A DNA stretch of 64,000 nucleotides. Origin: an uncultured Colwellia sp. (GTDB lineage Bacteria > Pseudomonadota > Gammaproteobacteria > Enterobacterales > Alteromonadaceae). Every line of letters starts with the position of its first letter. The first letter of the stretch is position 1. Made by a program: the position numbers and the translations under genes. Shown here in pieces: positions 17,361 to 29,234 of this stretch. The stretch is from positions 1 to 64,000 of the forward strand of contig CAJXQM010000009.1 in the NCBI GenBank assembly GCA_913058145.1. Reading direction: 5' to 3'. The notes beneath the pieces were generated by a model. That model did not search any database and was not told the origin of the DNA. It was given only the letters and a program-made list of their open reading frames with translations.

Positions 17361-20300
17361 TGATCCGTTTTTTTTCGGCTCACCCAACGGCAGCTAACTT
17401 GTTAATGATGGTTTTATTAGTGATTGGTTTAATCACGTTGCCAGAAATAAAGCGTGAAACTTTTCCTAAAGTGGACGCGTATGCAGTGCAAATACAAGTG
17501 CCCTATCCGGGTGCTACTCCGCTTGATGTGGAGCAAGGTATTTGCTTAACGTTAGAAGATGCGCTTGATGGTATTAGTTTTGTAGAAGAGAAAGTTTGTC
17601 AAGCTAGGCAAAACATTGGCATCATGACAGTGAAGATGTTTGAACAGGGCGATTTTTCTAAATTTATAGACGATGTTAACAGTGCGGTTGATGGCATTAG
17701 CGACTTCCCTACTGAGACTGAGCAAACTATCGTTAGTGAAGTAGGGCGTGTGCAAAATGTGATCTCTATCGCGCTAACCGCTGCTCTTCCCCGCGCTGAA
17801 TTAAAAACCTTAGCAGAGCAAATAAAACAACGGTTATTACGTCACCCTAATATTCCACTTGTTGATATTCAAGGTTTTTCAGACCGTCAATTACTTGTTC
17901 AAGTACCCAGTTATAACATCAGACGCTACGGATTAAGTTTGCAAGATATTGCTAATATTATTGCTAAGCAAGATGTTGATTTACCTTTAGGGACCATCGA
18001 AACTGATTTTCAAGAAACTCAGTTACGCTTTTCAGATGAAAGAAGAACAGCTAGCGATTTAGCCAGTATTGTGGTGATGAGTGGTGCAAATGGCAATGAC
18101 GTACTACTTGGTGATGTTGCCAATATTATTGATACGTTCGAGTTACCTGAAGATAAGCTCACTTTTGCGGGAAAAGAGGCTGCTATTTTAGCGGTTAGTA
18201 AAAACACCACAGATGATAGTTTACGCGTGTTAGAAGCCGTTGAAGAAATGCTAATAGTAGAGCGTGCTAAACTGCCAAATGGCGTTAATCTAAAGCTTAC
18301 CCAAGATGCCACTAGTATTGTTAAAGACAGAATTAGTTTGTTAACCAGAAATGCGTGGCAAGGGCTTATTTTAGTTTTTGGTGTGATGTGGTTATTTTTT
18401 ACCTTCCGTTATGCCTTTTGGGTGGTAATGGGTTTACCCGTTTCATTCCTTGCTAGCATGTACTTTTTAAATGTTTTTGGTATCTCTATTAACATGTTTT
18501 CTATGGTGGCGTTATTGCTTTCTTTAGGCATATTAATGGATGATGCTATTGTGATTTCAGAATCTATTGGCAGTCAAATCAAAAAAGGTTTGTCACCCTT
18601 ATCGGCATCGATAGAAGGCACTAAAATAGTTGCCCGAGGGGTAATATCTTCATTTTTAACGACGGCGTGTATTTTTACCGGTTTGATTTTTATTGAAGGT
18701 GATTTAGGACAAGTATTAAAAGTTATTCCTATTGTATTACTTACCGTGATCAGTGTTTCTTTGATTGAAGCTTTTCTAATTCTTCCTCATCATTTAAACC
18801 ATTCGTTGTCTCATGCAAAGGATAAAAATGTTTCTAAATTTAGGTTTGAATTTGAACAAAAATTTGAACGTTTTAGAACTAAAGTAGGTGACTTGGTTGA
18901 GTTACTTATTCACTTTCGTTATGTCTTTTTAGGGAGTGTAGTAGCCTTATTTTTATTATCTATTAGCATGTTAGCATCAGGTGTTTTAAAGTTCTCCGCT
19001 TTTCCAAATATTGAAGGTGACATGATACAGGCGCGGGTATTAATGCCATCAGGTACGCCATTAAAACAAACCGAAGCGGTAGTACAACAATTACTAAAAG
19101 CGTTAGATAAAACGTCAGAGCACTTTCAAAAAAATGAACAAGAAACACTCATTAAAGCAATTAGTGTTAGCTACAATGAAAATGAAGATGCTTTTGAATT
19201 AGGACCTCATCTAGCCACCATTAAAGTTGACTTACTTACTGCGGAGTCACGCCAAACGAGTACCCAGCCTTTTATTAATTATTGGCGAAAAAATGTGGGT
19301 GTCATTGCTAGGGCAAAATCAATTTCTTTTAAAGAGCCTGTGACAGGTCCTAGTGGTAAAGCGATTGAAATCCGACTTAACGGAGATGATTTTGTCCAAT
19401 TATCACAAGCCTCTTTTGACTTACAATCTTGGCTTGCGGGTTATGATGGTGTTGAAAATGTTTTTGATGATTTACGACCCGGTAAACCTGAGTTTTCAAT
19501 CACCTTAAAAGCAGGGGCGTTAAATTTAGGTATTGATGCACAAACCATTGCTAGTCAAATGCGCAGCGCCTTTCAAGGAATTAAAATATTAGAAACCAAT
19601 GTCGGTTTAAATACATTTGAGGTAACGGTAAAACTTGATACTTCTTCTCGAGATGAATTTCAGGATTTTGATACTTTTTCAATTATACATCCACAAACGA
19701 AAGCGATTATCCCCTTATCGAGTGTTGCTAACATTGAACCATCAAGAGGGTATGCACGTATTAGTCGGGTAAATAATCAGCGTAGCGTTACTGTCTATGG
19801 GGATATTGATGCGGATAAAAACAATACCAATAAAGTACTTGCCGATATTACTACGCGTTGGTTGCCACACTTTAAACAACGCTATCCAGAATTAACGCTA
19901 AGTTTTGAAGGTGAAATAAAAAATGCGGGCACTACACAACTTTCTATGATTAAAGCGTTTGTGGTTGGTTTGTTTGGCGTATTTATAATACTGTCATTTC
20001 AATTTAAAAGTTATCTTGAACCCTTTGTGGTTTTAGTGACTATTCCTTTAGCTATGATTGGTGTTATTTGGGGGCATTTAGCGATGGGGCTACAATTTAC
20101 TATGCCTTCAATGATGGGGTTTATTTCACTGGCAGGTATTGTCGTTAATGATTCAATACTGTTAGTTGAGTTTGTTAAAAAACGCGTAAAAACGGGCTTG
20201 ACTGTACACGAAGCGGCAGCAAAAGCGAGTCATGATCGTTTTAGGGCTGTACTGCTGACATCAATTACAACGATTGTAGGTATGACACCGTTGTTGTTTG

Positions 20301-20494
20301 AGACCAGTTCACAAGCGCAAATTTTAATTCCTTTAGCGGCCAGTATTGTTTTTGGCATAGCGACCTCAACACTACTAGTGCTTTTTGTTATTCCGTGTCT
20401 TTATTGTGTTTTGGATGATTTTGGTGTTGCTAAAGCGAGTGAGTCAGAAACAGAACTAGATTCAAAGCAGCTATTGCATTCAAATAGCGTTTAA
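17360..20494 (+). CDS. RND efflux transporter permease
   Basis: A 1044-residue inner-membrane proton-driven pump of the AcrB/HAE1 superfamily. The N-terminal segment (MIRFFSAHPTAANLLMMVLL) is the first membrane span. Two large periplasmic loops and twelve spans follow in the expected order, and the proton-relay aspartates D394 and D395 lie in LSLGILMDDAIVISES. The C-terminal repeat shows SLAGIVVNDSILLVEF. It overlaps the adaptor gene by one base. No outer-membrane channel gene is in the operon, so it presumably uses a TolC-like protein encoded elsewhere. The substrate is unknown; a solvent, bile or lipid-like compound would fit the family. Confidence 0.95.
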   Translation: MIRFFSAHPTAANLLMMVLLVIGLITLPEIKRETFPKVDAYAVQIQVPYPGATPLDVEQGICLTLEDALDGISFVEEKVCQARQNIGIMTVKMFEQGDFSKFIDDVNSAVDGISDFPTETEQTIVSEVGRVQNVISIALTAALPRAELKTLAEQIKQRLLRHPNIPLVDIQGFSDRQLLVQVPSYNIRRYGLSLQDIANIIAKQDVDLPLGTIETDFQETQLRFSDERRTASDLASIVVMSGANGNDVLLGDVANIIDTFELPEDKLTFAGKEAAILAVSKNTTDDSLRVLEAVEEMLIVERAKLPNGVNLKLTQDATSIVKDRISLLTRNAWQGLILVFGVMWLFFTFRYAFWVVMGLPVSFLASMYFLNVFGISINMFSMVALLLSLGILMDDAIVISESIGSQIKKGLSPLSASIEGTKIVARGVISSFLTTACIFTGLIFIEGDLGQVLKVIPIVLLTVISVSLIEAFLILPHHLNHSLSHAKDKNVSKFRFEFEQKFERFRTKVGDLVELLIHFRYVFLGSVVALFLLSISMLASGVLKFSAFPNIEGDMIQARVLMPSGTPLKQTEAVVQQLLKALDKTSEHFQKNEQETLIKAISVSYNENEDAFELGPHLATIKVDLLTAESRQTSTQPFINYWRKNVGVIARAKSISFKEPVTGPSGKAIEIRLNGDDFVQLSQASFDLQSWLAGYDGVENVFDDLRPGKPEFSITLKAGALNLGIDAQTIASQMRSAFQGIKILETNVGLNTFEVTVKLDTSSRDEFQDFDTFSIIHPQTKAIIPLSSVANIEPSRGYARISRVNNQRSVTVYGDIDADKNNTNKVLADITTRWLPHFKQRYPELTLSFEGEIKNAGTTQLSMIKAFVVGLFGVFIILSFQFKSYLEPFVVLVTIPLAMIGVIWGHLAMGLQFTMPSMMGFISLAGIVVNDSILLVEFVKKRVKTGLTVHEAAAKASHDRFRAVLLTSITTIVGMTPLLFETSSQAQILIPLAASIVFGIATSTLLVLFVIPCLYCVLDDFGVAKASESETELDSKQLLHSNSV

Positions 20495-20525
20495 TAATCG
20501 CTAAATATAAAAATAGGAGAACAAA

Positions 20526-21002
20526 ATGTTAACTCAGAAGAAATTATTACTTGCCATTTCGTTAGTCATCTTAACAACGGCCAACTTTTCAATAGCAAAT
20601 GATATAGTAAGTTCAGCTGCTGTAAGTTCTAATACAACAAAGGAAAAAGCCCCAGAAGGTAGTCTCAAATTAGTCATGCAAGGCTTATTAAAAAACACCC
20701 AAGAGTTAACCGCGGCAATGCTTAATGAAGACTTTGCGTTAATAGTGACTAAAGCAGACAATATTGCTGAACACCCCGCACCGAGTATGTCCACTCGTAT
20801 AAAAATCATCAAGGCTATGGGGTCTGATATGGCTAAATTTAAGGAAAATGATGAGAACGTTCATAAAGCAGCTTTGGATATAATGACAAATGCCCAACAA
20901 AAAAATATCAATGGTGTGGGTGAAAACTTTAAAAAAATGATCGGTGGCTGTTTATCTTGTCATGGTCAGTTTAAAGGCAGTGTGTCTGCTCTTTTTAAAT
21001 AA
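20526..21002 (+). CDS. periplasmic cytochrome c (c'/c-556-like)
   Basis: A 158-residue secreted protein with a signal peptide (to about SIAND, residue 25), a mostly helical body and a single haem-attachment site CLSCH at residues 142-146, close to the C-terminus. That is the layout of the four-helix cytochrome c'/c-556 fold. It starts 31 bases after the RND pump gene behind an AGGAGA Shine-Dalgarno, so it probably belongs to the same transcript. Its link to efflux is unexplained; it might handle redox stress from, or binding of, a pump substrate. Electron partners are unknown. Confidence 0.85.
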   Translation: MLTQKKLLLAISLVILTTANFSIANDIVSSAAVSSNTTKEKAPEGSLKLVMQGLLKNTQELTAAMLNEDFALIVTKADNIAEHPAPSMSTRIKIIKAMGSDMAKFKENDENVHKAALDIMTNAQQKNINGVGENFKKMIGGCLSCHGQFKGSVSALFK

Positions 21003-21189
21003 ATAGGTATTAAGCTTAGGGAGTACAATGTTCTTCGGGGAAGTCTGACGGCTATTGTTGTTCGTGTTATGTGAGCCATAGTAGTAAAGTTTTCTTACAA
21101 TTACCTATAACTAAGGCTAATAACTCACACAAAAATTAATGGGCTCATGATATACTTTAGCCAATTCCAACCTGTATAGATAAATATCC

Positions 21190-24100
21190 ATGCTACCGCG
21201 TATTGATCATGAAACACATCTTTCTCCACTTTATGAGCGTTTTGTCGCTTCTCTAAAAAGTAATAGTTTTACTGGCGATATCAATGCTAGTTATAGTGCA
21301 CGTTTATCGGTTGCCACTGACAATAGTATTTATCAGCAATTACCTAAACTGGTAATTAATCCTCGCACTAGGCAAGACATTGTTGTGCTCACAAAAACTG
21401 CAAGTGAAGATCAATACAGCGAAATAAAATTTAGCGCACGTGGTGGCGGTACCGGAACTAATGGTCAAAGTTTAACGCCTGGTATTATTGTTGATTTGTC
21501 TAAGTACATGAATAAAGTGCTTGAAATCAACGTAGAAGAAAGATGGGTAAAAGTTGAAACGGGTGTTATTAAAGATCAACTTAATGACTATTTACGCCCT
21601 CATGGTTTTTTCTTTGCTCCTGATTTATCTACGTCTAGTCGCGCGACTATTGGTGGCATGATTAATACTGATGCATCAGGACAGGGCTCATTAGTATATG
21701 GAAAAACCTCTAATCATGTTTTATCTCTTGAGTCAGTTTTAGCGAATGGCGATCTACTCAATACAGCGCCAATGACTATGGAAGAGGCACAATTATTAGC
21801 CAAAGAAGACAGCAGTCACGGACAAATAACAAAACAAGTATTGGCGTCAAGTTTGGATAATCGTCAACTTATTTTAGAAAAATTCCCCCGTTTAAATCGA
21901 TTTCTAACGGGTTATGATTTAGAAAATGTTTTACAAAATGAAGAAAACACCTTTGATCTAAGTCGTTTAATCACAGGCTCTGAAGGTTCATTGGCGTTTG
22001 TTTGTCAGGCAAAACTTAACATAACCCCTGTTAGCCCAGCTAAAACATTGATCAACATTAAATATGACAGTTTTGATTCGGCATTGCGCCATTCACCCTT
22101 TTTAGTTAGCGCCAAAGCAACATCAGTTGAAACCATTGATAGCAAAGTATTGAACTTAGCTAAGCAAGATATTGTTTGGCACAGTGTCAGTGATTTAATC
22201 ACTGATGTGCCTGATAAAGTCATGGATGGTATTAATATTGTTGAATTTAATGGCACAACGGTTGAGGCATTAGCTGAGCAAGTGACACTATTAACCCAAG
22301 GGTTAGATGAAACTATTGTTAGTGACAACACGGGTGGCGTTATTGGTTATCAAGTGACATCTGATTTAGTTAGCATAAATAAACTTTATGCTATGCGTAA
22401 AAAAGCAGTGGGTTTATTAGGAAACACTGAGGGGAGTCAAAAACCGTTAGCATTTGCAGAAGACACCGCGGTACCTCCTGAAAACTTAGCTGATTATATT
22501 GGTGAGTTTCGCCAATTACTTGATAGTTATAATTTACATTATGGGATGTTTGGTCATGTTGATGCCGGGGTGTTACATGTACGCCCAGCACTTGATATGT
22601 GCGATCCAGAGCAAGAAAAACTACTGAGAACGTTATCTGATGAAGTGGTAAAACTTACCGCTAAATATGGTGGTTTAATGTGGGGAGAGCACGGCAAAGG
22701 TTACCGCTCTGAATATGGTCCAGCATTTTTTGGTGAGCAATTATTTATCGAGCTTAGAAAAATTAAAGCCGTTTTTGATCCATTAAACAAAATGAATCCA
22801 GGTAAAATTTGTACCCCGATTAATTCTAACGAACAATTGGTTAGTGTTGATGACACTAAACGTGGCTTCTATGACAGACAAATTCCAGTTGAAGTAAAAG
22901 AGTCTTTTACCGCCGCGATGGATTGTAACGGTAATGGTTTATGCTTCAACTATGATGCAGACAGCCCGATGTGTCCGTCGAGTAAAATAACAAAAGATAG
23001 ACGTCACTCCCCTAAAGGGCGAGCAGGCTTAATGCGTGAATGGTTGCGTTTATTAGAAAAGCAGGGCGTAGACATTTTAGCGCTTGAGCAAGATATTAAT
23101 AATTGGAGCATCAAAAAGTTACTTGATACGAGCATTGCTAAATTCAAAGTAACATTCTTATCTAAAGCTGACAATAAAGACGATTTTTCTCACGAAGTAA
23201 TGGAAGCGATGCAAGGCTGTTTAGCGTGCAAAGCGTGTGCTAGCCAGTGCCCAATTAAGGTTGATGTACCTGACTTTAGAAGTCGTTTTATTAACCTGTA
23301 TCACTCGCGCTACCCTAGACCATTAAAAGATCATTTGGTGGCTAATGTTGAAATTTTAGCGCCGTTGATGGCAACTGCACCAAAACTGATTAACCGTATC
23401 TTAAGCTTAAAAGCGTATGATACCTTGTCTGAAAAAACCATTGGCTATGTTAATACACCATTGCTTAGCGTACCTACATTGAAAAAACAGGTAAAGCAGG
23501 CAGGGTACTCGGGTTTCGATTTAACCAAGCTACAATATTTGACTGATAAGCAACGTGAAGGCTACGTGCTGATTGTTCAAGATCCTTTCACTTCATTCTA
23601 TGATGCTAATACCGTACAAAGCATGATGGCACTCATTAGAAAATTAGGTTTAGAGCCTATTTTATTACCGTTCAAACCTAATGGTAAAGCGCAACATGTT
23701 AAAGGGTTTTTAGCGCGTTTTGCTAAAACGGCAAAATCGAGCAGTGAGTTTTTAAACCAGATAGCCGCGTTAAATATGCCTATGGTTGGGATGGATGCCT
23801 CAATGGTGCTTTGTTATCGAGATGAATACGCTAAGACATTAGGCGATAAACGGGGGGATTTTAAGGTGTTGTTAGCACATGAATGGTTGTTGTCGTTTAT
23901 TCAAAAAGAGACAGCGTGTGATTCTAAACTTCGCGCTAATATAAGTGTAAATCACAAACCGACAAATTTTAAACTCTTTTCTCATTGCACTGAAAAAACA
24001 GCCTTAGTGAATAGTGAAAATGAATGGTTAACTATTTTTAATCATTTTGGTTTAGCGTTAGAAAAAGTCAGTATTGGTTGCTGTGGCATGGCAGGAACTT

Positions 24101-24288
24101 ATGGTCATGAAAAGTCAAATTTAGAAAACTCGAAAGGTTTATTTGAATTAAGTTGGCAACCTAAATTAGCTGATCTTGAAACTGAGCAAATTTTAGTGAC
24201 TGGTTTTTCTTGTCGCTCACAAGTCAAGCGGCTGACTGAATTAAAGGCAAGGCATCCTGTTGAGGCATTACTTAACGTATTGACGTAA
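21190..24288 (+). CDS. ydiJ: FAD/Fe-S D-2-hydroxyglutarate dehydrogenase (YdiJ type)
   Basis: A 1032-residue fusion of an FAD-binding oxidase and an iron-sulfur/CCG domain, closely similar to E. coli YdiJ along its length. The FAD part contains RGGGTGTNGQSLTPGIIVDL and GGMINTDASGQGSLVYGKTS, then GHVDAGVLHVRPALDM and WGEHGKGYRSEYGP. The ferredoxin-like part has CLACKACASQCP (C677, C680, C683, C687). The C-terminal CCG motif is GCCGMAGTYGHE. YdiJ homologues oxidise D-2-hydroxyglutarate and related 2-hydroxy acids. It is a single gene with no obvious operon partner; the lactate dehydrogenases of the same superfamily are usually split or shorter. Confidence 0.93.
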   Translation: MLPRIDHETHLSPLYERFVASLKSNSFTGDINASYSARLSVATDNSIYQQLPKLVINPRTRQDIVVLTKTASEDQYSEIKFSARGGGTGTNGQSLTPGIIVDLSKYMNKVLEINVEERWVKVETGVIKDQLNDYLRPHGFFFAPDLSTSSRATIGGMINTDASGQGSLVYGKTSNHVLSLESVLANGDLLNTAPMTMEEAQLLAKEDSSHGQITKQVLASSLDNRQLILEKFPRLNRFLTGYDLENVLQNEENTFDLSRLITGSEGSLAFVCQAKLNITPVSPAKTLINIKYDSFDSALRHSPFLVSAKATSVETIDSKVLNLAKQDIVWHSVSDLITDVPDKVMDGINIVEFNGTTVEALAEQVTLLTQGLDETIVSDNTGGVIGYQVTSDLVSINKLYAMRKKAVGLLGNTEGSQKPLAFAEDTAVPPENLADYIGEFRQLLDSYNLHYGMFGHVDAGVLHVRPALDMCDPEQEKLLRTLSDEVVKLTAKYGGLMWGEHGKGYRSEYGPAFFGEQLFIELRKIKAVFDPLNKMNPGKICTPINSNEQLVSVDDTKRGFYDRQIPVEVKESFTAAMDCNGNGLCFNYDADSPMCPSSKITKDRRHSPKGRAGLMREWLRLLEKQGVDILALEQDINNWSIKKLLDTSIAKFKVTFLSKADNKDDFSHEVMEAMQGCLACKACASQCPIKVDVPDFRSRFINLYHSRYPRPLKDHLVANVEILAPLMATAPKLINRILSLKAYDTLSEKTIGYVNTPLLSVPTLKKQVKQAGYSGFDLTKLQYLTDKQREGYVLIVQDPFTSFYDANTVQSMMALIRKLGLEPILLPFKPNGKAQHVKGFLARFAKTAKSSSEFLNQIAALNMPMVGMDASMVLCYRDEYAKTLGDKRGDFKVLLAHEWLLSFIQKETACDSKLRANISVNHKPTNFKLFSHCTEKTALVNSENEWLTIFNHFGLALEKVSIGCCGMAGTYGHEKSNLENSKGLFELSWQPKLADLETEQILVTGFSCRSQVKRLTELKARHPVEALLNVLT

Positions 24289-24364
24289 TTTTGATGTAGC
24301 GCAAATAATAGTTAGAGTGTCAGGCGTATAGTTTTTCAATGTTATTAATTGGAGAACTTTTATT

Positions 24365-24628
24365 ATGTCTGAACACACTTTAATTAAATTATTGAAAATA
24401 TCAATATGCCTTGGTTTAACTTTACTGATTCTTGGTATCTACCTACATAACTTTAGTAGTTATATGGAATCACTCGGCGTGACTGGAATAATCATTAGCG
24501 CCGTGTGTATTGCTTTAGGTTTGATTTTTTCATTGCCAACGAAAATGTTTCTCACCTTTGTTTTAGTTAAGCGTGAAGCAGAATGGAGATTAGCAGAAAA
24601 AGAAAAACGATTTCCTCCAGGCTGCTAA
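24365..24628 (+). CDS. small two-span membrane protein, unknown function
   Basis: An 87-residue protein with two hydrophobic segments (about residues 9-27 and 37-60) and a charged C-terminus (KREAEWRLAEKEKRFPPGC). GGAGA lies nine bases before the ATG, and the gene fills the gap between ydiJ and pheS in the same direction. I do not recognise the family. The length and the two-helix hairpin resemble many uncharacterised gammaproteobacterial inner-membrane proteins. Confidence 0.7.
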   Translation: MSEHTLIKLLKISICLGLTLLILGIYLHNFSSYMESLGVTGIIISAVCIALGLIFSLPTKMFLTFVLVKREAEWRLAEKEKRFPPGC

Positions 24629-24709
24629 AAAACTTTAGTAAAATAAATAATTCACTAGATATCATTAATAAGCGCTATTTACCCTACATATTCCTTGAAT
24701 ATCGTGTAA

Positions 24710-25753
<1,044 letters not shown>

Positions 25754-25763
25754 GAAACCACAA

Positions 25764-28217
25764 ATGAAATTTAGTGAATCTTGGTTACGTGAGTGGGTAA
25801 ATCCTGCACTTTCATCTGATGACTTAGCGCATCAAATAACAATGGCTGGTCTTGAAGTAGACGGCGTTGAACCTGTTGCTGGTGAGTTCAGTAACGTTAT
25901 TATTGGTGAAGTTGTTGAATGTGGCCCACATCCTGATGCAGATAAACTGCAAGTAACAAAAATTAGCCTTGGCGATTATAGCTCAGCCGACGTAGAAAAA
26001 GGCGAGTTAGTTGATATCGTCTGTGGCGCAAAAAACTGCCGTTTAGGTTTAAAAGTTGCTGTTGCTACCGTTGGTGCAGTACTACCAGGTGATTTTAAAA
26101 TTAAGAAAGCCAAATTACGCGGTATAGTCTCTAATGGCATGTTGTGTAGTGAATCTGAAATAGGTTTAAGTGATAGCTCAGACGGTATTATGGAATTAGC
26201 ACAAGATGCACCCATTGGTACTTGTGTTCGTGAATACCTAGATTTAAACGATGTCACGATTGATGTTGATTTAACGGCTAACCGTGGTGACTGCCTAGGT
26301 ATTAAAGGTTTAGCACGTGAAGTCGGGGTTTTAAATTCTCAATCTGTAAAGGAAGTAGAAATCACTGCGGTACAACCGACTATTGATGATACGTTAACCA
26401 TTACGATTAACGCAGAAGAAGCGTGTCCTCGCTATTTAGGTCGTGTTATTAAAGGCATTAACCTAAATGCACAAACACCGTTATGGATGGTTGAAAAACT
26501 ACGCCGCTGCGGTACACGCGCAATTGACCCCGTTGTTGATGTGACTAACTATGTGCTATTAGAACTGGGTCACCCAATGCATGCATTTGACTTAGCTAAA
26601 ATCGACGATGGCGCTGCTGATGCAGGTATTACAGTTCGTTTTGCTAATAAAGATGAAAAACTAACGTTACTTGATGAAAAAGAAGTGACGTTAAAAAACA
26701 AAACATTGGTTATTGCGGATACGGGCTCAACTGGAGAAAGTAAAGCATTAGCTATAGCGGGTATTTTTGGTGGCTTACATTCAGGTGTAACGAATGAAAC
26801 TACCGATATCTTTTTAGAAAGTGCTTTCTTTGCCCCGTTAGCCATTATTGGTAAAGCGCGCCAATACGGCTTACATACTGACGCATCACATCGTTATGAA
26901 CGCGGTATTGATCCAACATTGCAACATGATGCTATGGAACGTGCAACAGCACTTTTATTAGCGATTGTTGGTGGTCAGGCAGGTCCTATTGTTGAAGCAA
27001 AGTCAGATGACAATATTCCAAAAACTAAAAACATTAATTTACGCCGTGAAAAATTAGATGGCCGCATTGGTCATCATATAGGTGATGAAAAAGTATCTGA
27101 AATATTAACTCGCCTTGGTTTTGACGTGAGTGAGCAAGATTCAGGTAGTGCCAAAGTATGGCAAGTAATCGTACCTGCTTACCGTTTTGATATTAAAATC
27201 GAAGTGGATTTAATCGAAGAAGTTGCCCGTATTTTTGGTTATAACAACATTCCGAATGTTTCGCCAAAAGCCACGTTAAAAATGGTTAAGCAACAAGAAG
27301 CTAACATCAGTGTTAATAAACTTAAAAACACGTTAGTTAACCGTGATTATCAAGAAGCGATCACTTACAGCTTCGTTGATCCGAAAGTACAAAGTTTATT
27401 GCATCCAGATGAAGCCGTTATGACTTTACCACATCCTATTTCGTCAGAAATGTCGGTAATGCGTTTAAGTTTATTCACAGGTTTATTACAATCTGTTGTT
27501 TATAACCAAAACCGTCAACAAGCGAGAGTTCGCTTGTTTGAATGTGGATTACGTTTTGTTCCTGATGAGTCAGCGGAAAATGGTGTACGTCAACAAAACA
27601 TGATTGCTGGTGTTATTGGTGGTAATCGAAGTGATGAACATTGGAGTATAGAAAAAGCAGCAGCAGATTTCTATGATATTAAAGGTGATGTTGAAGCGCT
27701 TCTTTCATTAACGGCTGATGCAACCAATTATGAATTTTCACAAGCGGAAATTGCGGCATTACATCCAGGACAAACGGCAAAAATTACGCGTAATGGCATT
27801 TTAGTGGGTTATGTTGGGGCCTTACATCCTGAATTAGAACGAAAATTAGGACTTAATGGGAGAGCATTAATTTTTGAACTATTGTTATCAGAAATATTAG
27901 TTCAAAAAATCCCTGAAGCCAGTGATATATCTCGCTTTCCTGCAAATAGAAGGGACCTTGCAATAGTGGTAAAAGAGGATGTTGATGCAAAAAAAGTGCT
28001 ACAACTTATTGAAAAGGTTGGCGGAAATTATTTAATTGATCTAAACTTGTTCGATGTGTACCAAGGTCAAGGTATTGAAGACGGCTATAAAAGTCTTGCC
28101 ATTGCCCTAGTATTACAAGATACAAACAAAACACTTGAAGATAAAGACATCACAGATGTTATAAATCGAGTTGTAGAAACCTTAAAAACTGAATTAAATG
28201 CATCACTGAGGGACTAA
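25764..28217 (+). CDS. pheT: phenylalanyl-tRNA synthetase beta subunit
   Basis: The large subunit with tRNA-binding, B3/B4 editing and B5 domains. Starting [14 protein letters not shown], it shows the EMAP-like domain ([14 protein letters not shown]), the editing/core segment [20 protein letters not shown] with [16 protein letters not shown], the B5 region ([16 protein letters not shown]) and a C-terminal ferredoxin-fold anticodon-binding domain ([14 protein letters not shown]). At 817 residues it is slightly longer than the E. coli protein. Translationally close to both pheS and ihfA. Confidence 0.98.
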   Translation: MKFSESWLREWVNPALSSDDLAHQITMAGLEVDGVEPVAGEFSNVIIGEVVECGPHPDADKLQVTKISLGDYSSADVEKGELVDIVCGAKNCRLGLKVAVATVGAVLPGDFKIKKAKLRGIVSNGMLCSESEIGLSDSSDGIMELAQDAPIGTCVREYLDLNDVTIDVDLTANRGDCLGIKGLAREVGVLNSQSVKEVEITAVQPTIDDTLTITINAEEACPRYLGRVIKGINLNAQTPLWMVEKLRRCGTRAIDPVVDVTNYVLLELGHPMHAFDLAKIDDGAADAGITVRFANKDEKLTLLDEKEVTLKNKTLVIADTGSTGESKALAIAGIFGGLHSGVTNETTDIFLESAFFAPLAIIGKARQYGLHTDASHRYERGIDPTLQHDAMERATALLLAIVGGQAGPIVEAKSDDNIPKTKNINLRREKLDGRIGHHIGDEKVSEILTRLGFDVSEQDSGSAKVWQVIVPAYRFDIKIEVDLIEEVARIFGYNNIPNVSPKATLKMVKQQEANISVNKLKNTLVNRDYQEAITYSFVDPKVQSLLHPDEAVMTLPHPISSEMSVMRLSLFTGLLQSVVYNQNRQQARVRLFECGLRFVPDESAENGVRQQNMIAGVIGGNRSDEHWSIEKAAADFYDIKGDVEALLSLTADATNYEFSQAEIAALHPGQTAKITRNGILVGYVGALHPELERKLGLNGRALIFELLLSEILVQKIPEASDISRFPANRRDLAIVVKEDVDAKKVLQLIEKVGGNYLIDLNLFDVYQGQGIEDGYKSLAIALVLQDTNKTLEDKDITDVINRVVETLKTELNASLRD

Positions 28218-28220
28218 GCA

Positions 28221-28514
28221 ATGGCGCTTACCAAAGCAGAAGTAGCAGAACATTTATTTGAGAAAGTTGGGCTCAGCAAGCGCGACGCAAAAGAAATGGT
28301 TGAGATATTTTTTGAAGATATTCGTGAAACTTTAGAAAGTGGTGAACAAGTTAAACTTTCTGGTTTTGGTAATTTCGATTTGCGTGTAAAAAGCGAACGC
28401 CCTGGCCGTAACCCTAAAACGGGTGAAAACATTCCAATTTCCGCCCGTAAAGTAGTGACTTTTAGACCGGGACAGAAATTAAAAAGCCGTGTTGAAGGCG
28501 GTAATAGCGACTAA
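28221..28514 (+). CDS. ihfA: integration host factor alpha subunit
   Basis: A 97-residue DNA-bending protein of the HU/IHF family. The signatures [20 protein letters not shown] and [21 protein letters not shown], followed by the DNA-arm stretch, match IhfA closely. It forms a heterodimer with IhfB and bends specific sites for recombination, replication and transcription. It lies 3 bases after the pheT stop codon, as in other gammaproteobacteria, so it is probably co-transcribed. Confidence 0.97.
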   Translation: MALTKAEVAEHLFEKVGLSKRDAKEMVEIFFEDIRETLESGEQVKLSGFGNFDLRVKSERPGRNPKTGENIPISARKVVTFRPGQKLKSRVEGGNSD

Positions 28515-28851
28515 CATAGAGAACCTTGAATTTCCTCTGTTGAGCTGAATGATTGTATTGTTCGGTTTCTTGCTCTATATTTTTTAGGTAATTTAGTTAT
28601 CTGAAATAATATAATAAAACCGTATTAATGAAAGTTAATACGGTTTTATGCGTTAAAAGGAAGGGTAAAGGTGTATTTCTAAATGCTTACTTATTTATGG
28701 GCAGGAATAGAGCCTAGAAAATGATGCTTGGTTGTCGCTTTAGCAAAATATAAATTTGGTCTTAATATAAGTATTGTATGAAGATTGTTTATATATTGAA
28801 TATAGTCAACACACGGTAGCAACACGTTAACATGTCGCTACCCGTTTTGAT
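28515..28851. other. intergenic region between ihfA and yhbY
   Basis: No credible gene. It contains the strong terminator at 28614-28649 and a second, imperfect hairpin at 28815-28842 (GGTAGC paired with GCTACC, inner ACA/TGT), followed by GTTTT on the plus strand. The second hairpin could stop residual ihfA read-through or the convergent yhbY transcript. The rest is AT-rich with nothing recognisable. Confidence 0.5.
28614..28649. terminator. bidirectional-type terminator after ihfA
   Basis: A perfect 15-base-pair stem (28614-28628 with 28635-28649) with loop TGAAAG. The stem base is rich in A on the left and T on the right, so it can act on the pheST-ihfA transcript and probably on convergent yhbY transcription. 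Confidence 0.85.
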
Positions 28852-29148
28852 TTATATTTTAGGAATACGAATCTTGTGTTCTTCACTTTGACGATAAATG
28901 ACTAACGTTTTGCCTATTACTTGGATTTTAGTTGATTTAGTTTCACGGCAAATTGCCTCAACAATTAACCCTTTAGTTTCTTTATCATCTGTTGGGATTT
29001 TTACTTTAATCAATTCATGGTGATTAAGTGCGTAATCTATTTCGGCTACAACAGCTTCAGTTAAGCCATTATTCCCCAATAAAACAATAGGTTTTAGTGA
29101 GTGAGCAACACCTTTTAAGTATTGGATTTGCTTTTTATTTAGGTTCAT
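28852..29148 (-). CDS. yhbY: ribosome assembly RNA-binding protein YhbY (CRM domain)
   Basis: A 98-residue CRM-domain protein associated with pre-50S ribosomal particles. MNLNKKQIQYLKGVAHSLKP, VLLGNNGLTEAVVAEIDYAL and HHELIKVKIPT match E. coli YhbY nearly residue for residue; the GxxG-type RNA-binding loop is LGNNGLT. It is divergent from rlmE, which is also involved in 50S maturation; this pairing is conserved in gammaproteobacteria. Confidence 0.97.
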   Translation of the reverse strand: MNLNKKQIQYLKGVAHSLKPIVLLGNNGLTEAVVAEIDYALNHHELIKVKIPTDDKETKGLIVEAICRETKSTKIQVIGKTLVIYRQSEEHKIRIPKI

Positions 29149-29234
29149 TAATAAATTTCGATAGTTGTTAACTTGAATTAACGCTATTTTACCCTTATCT
29201 AACAGCTAATATCTATAAATAGTAGAAAATAAAC

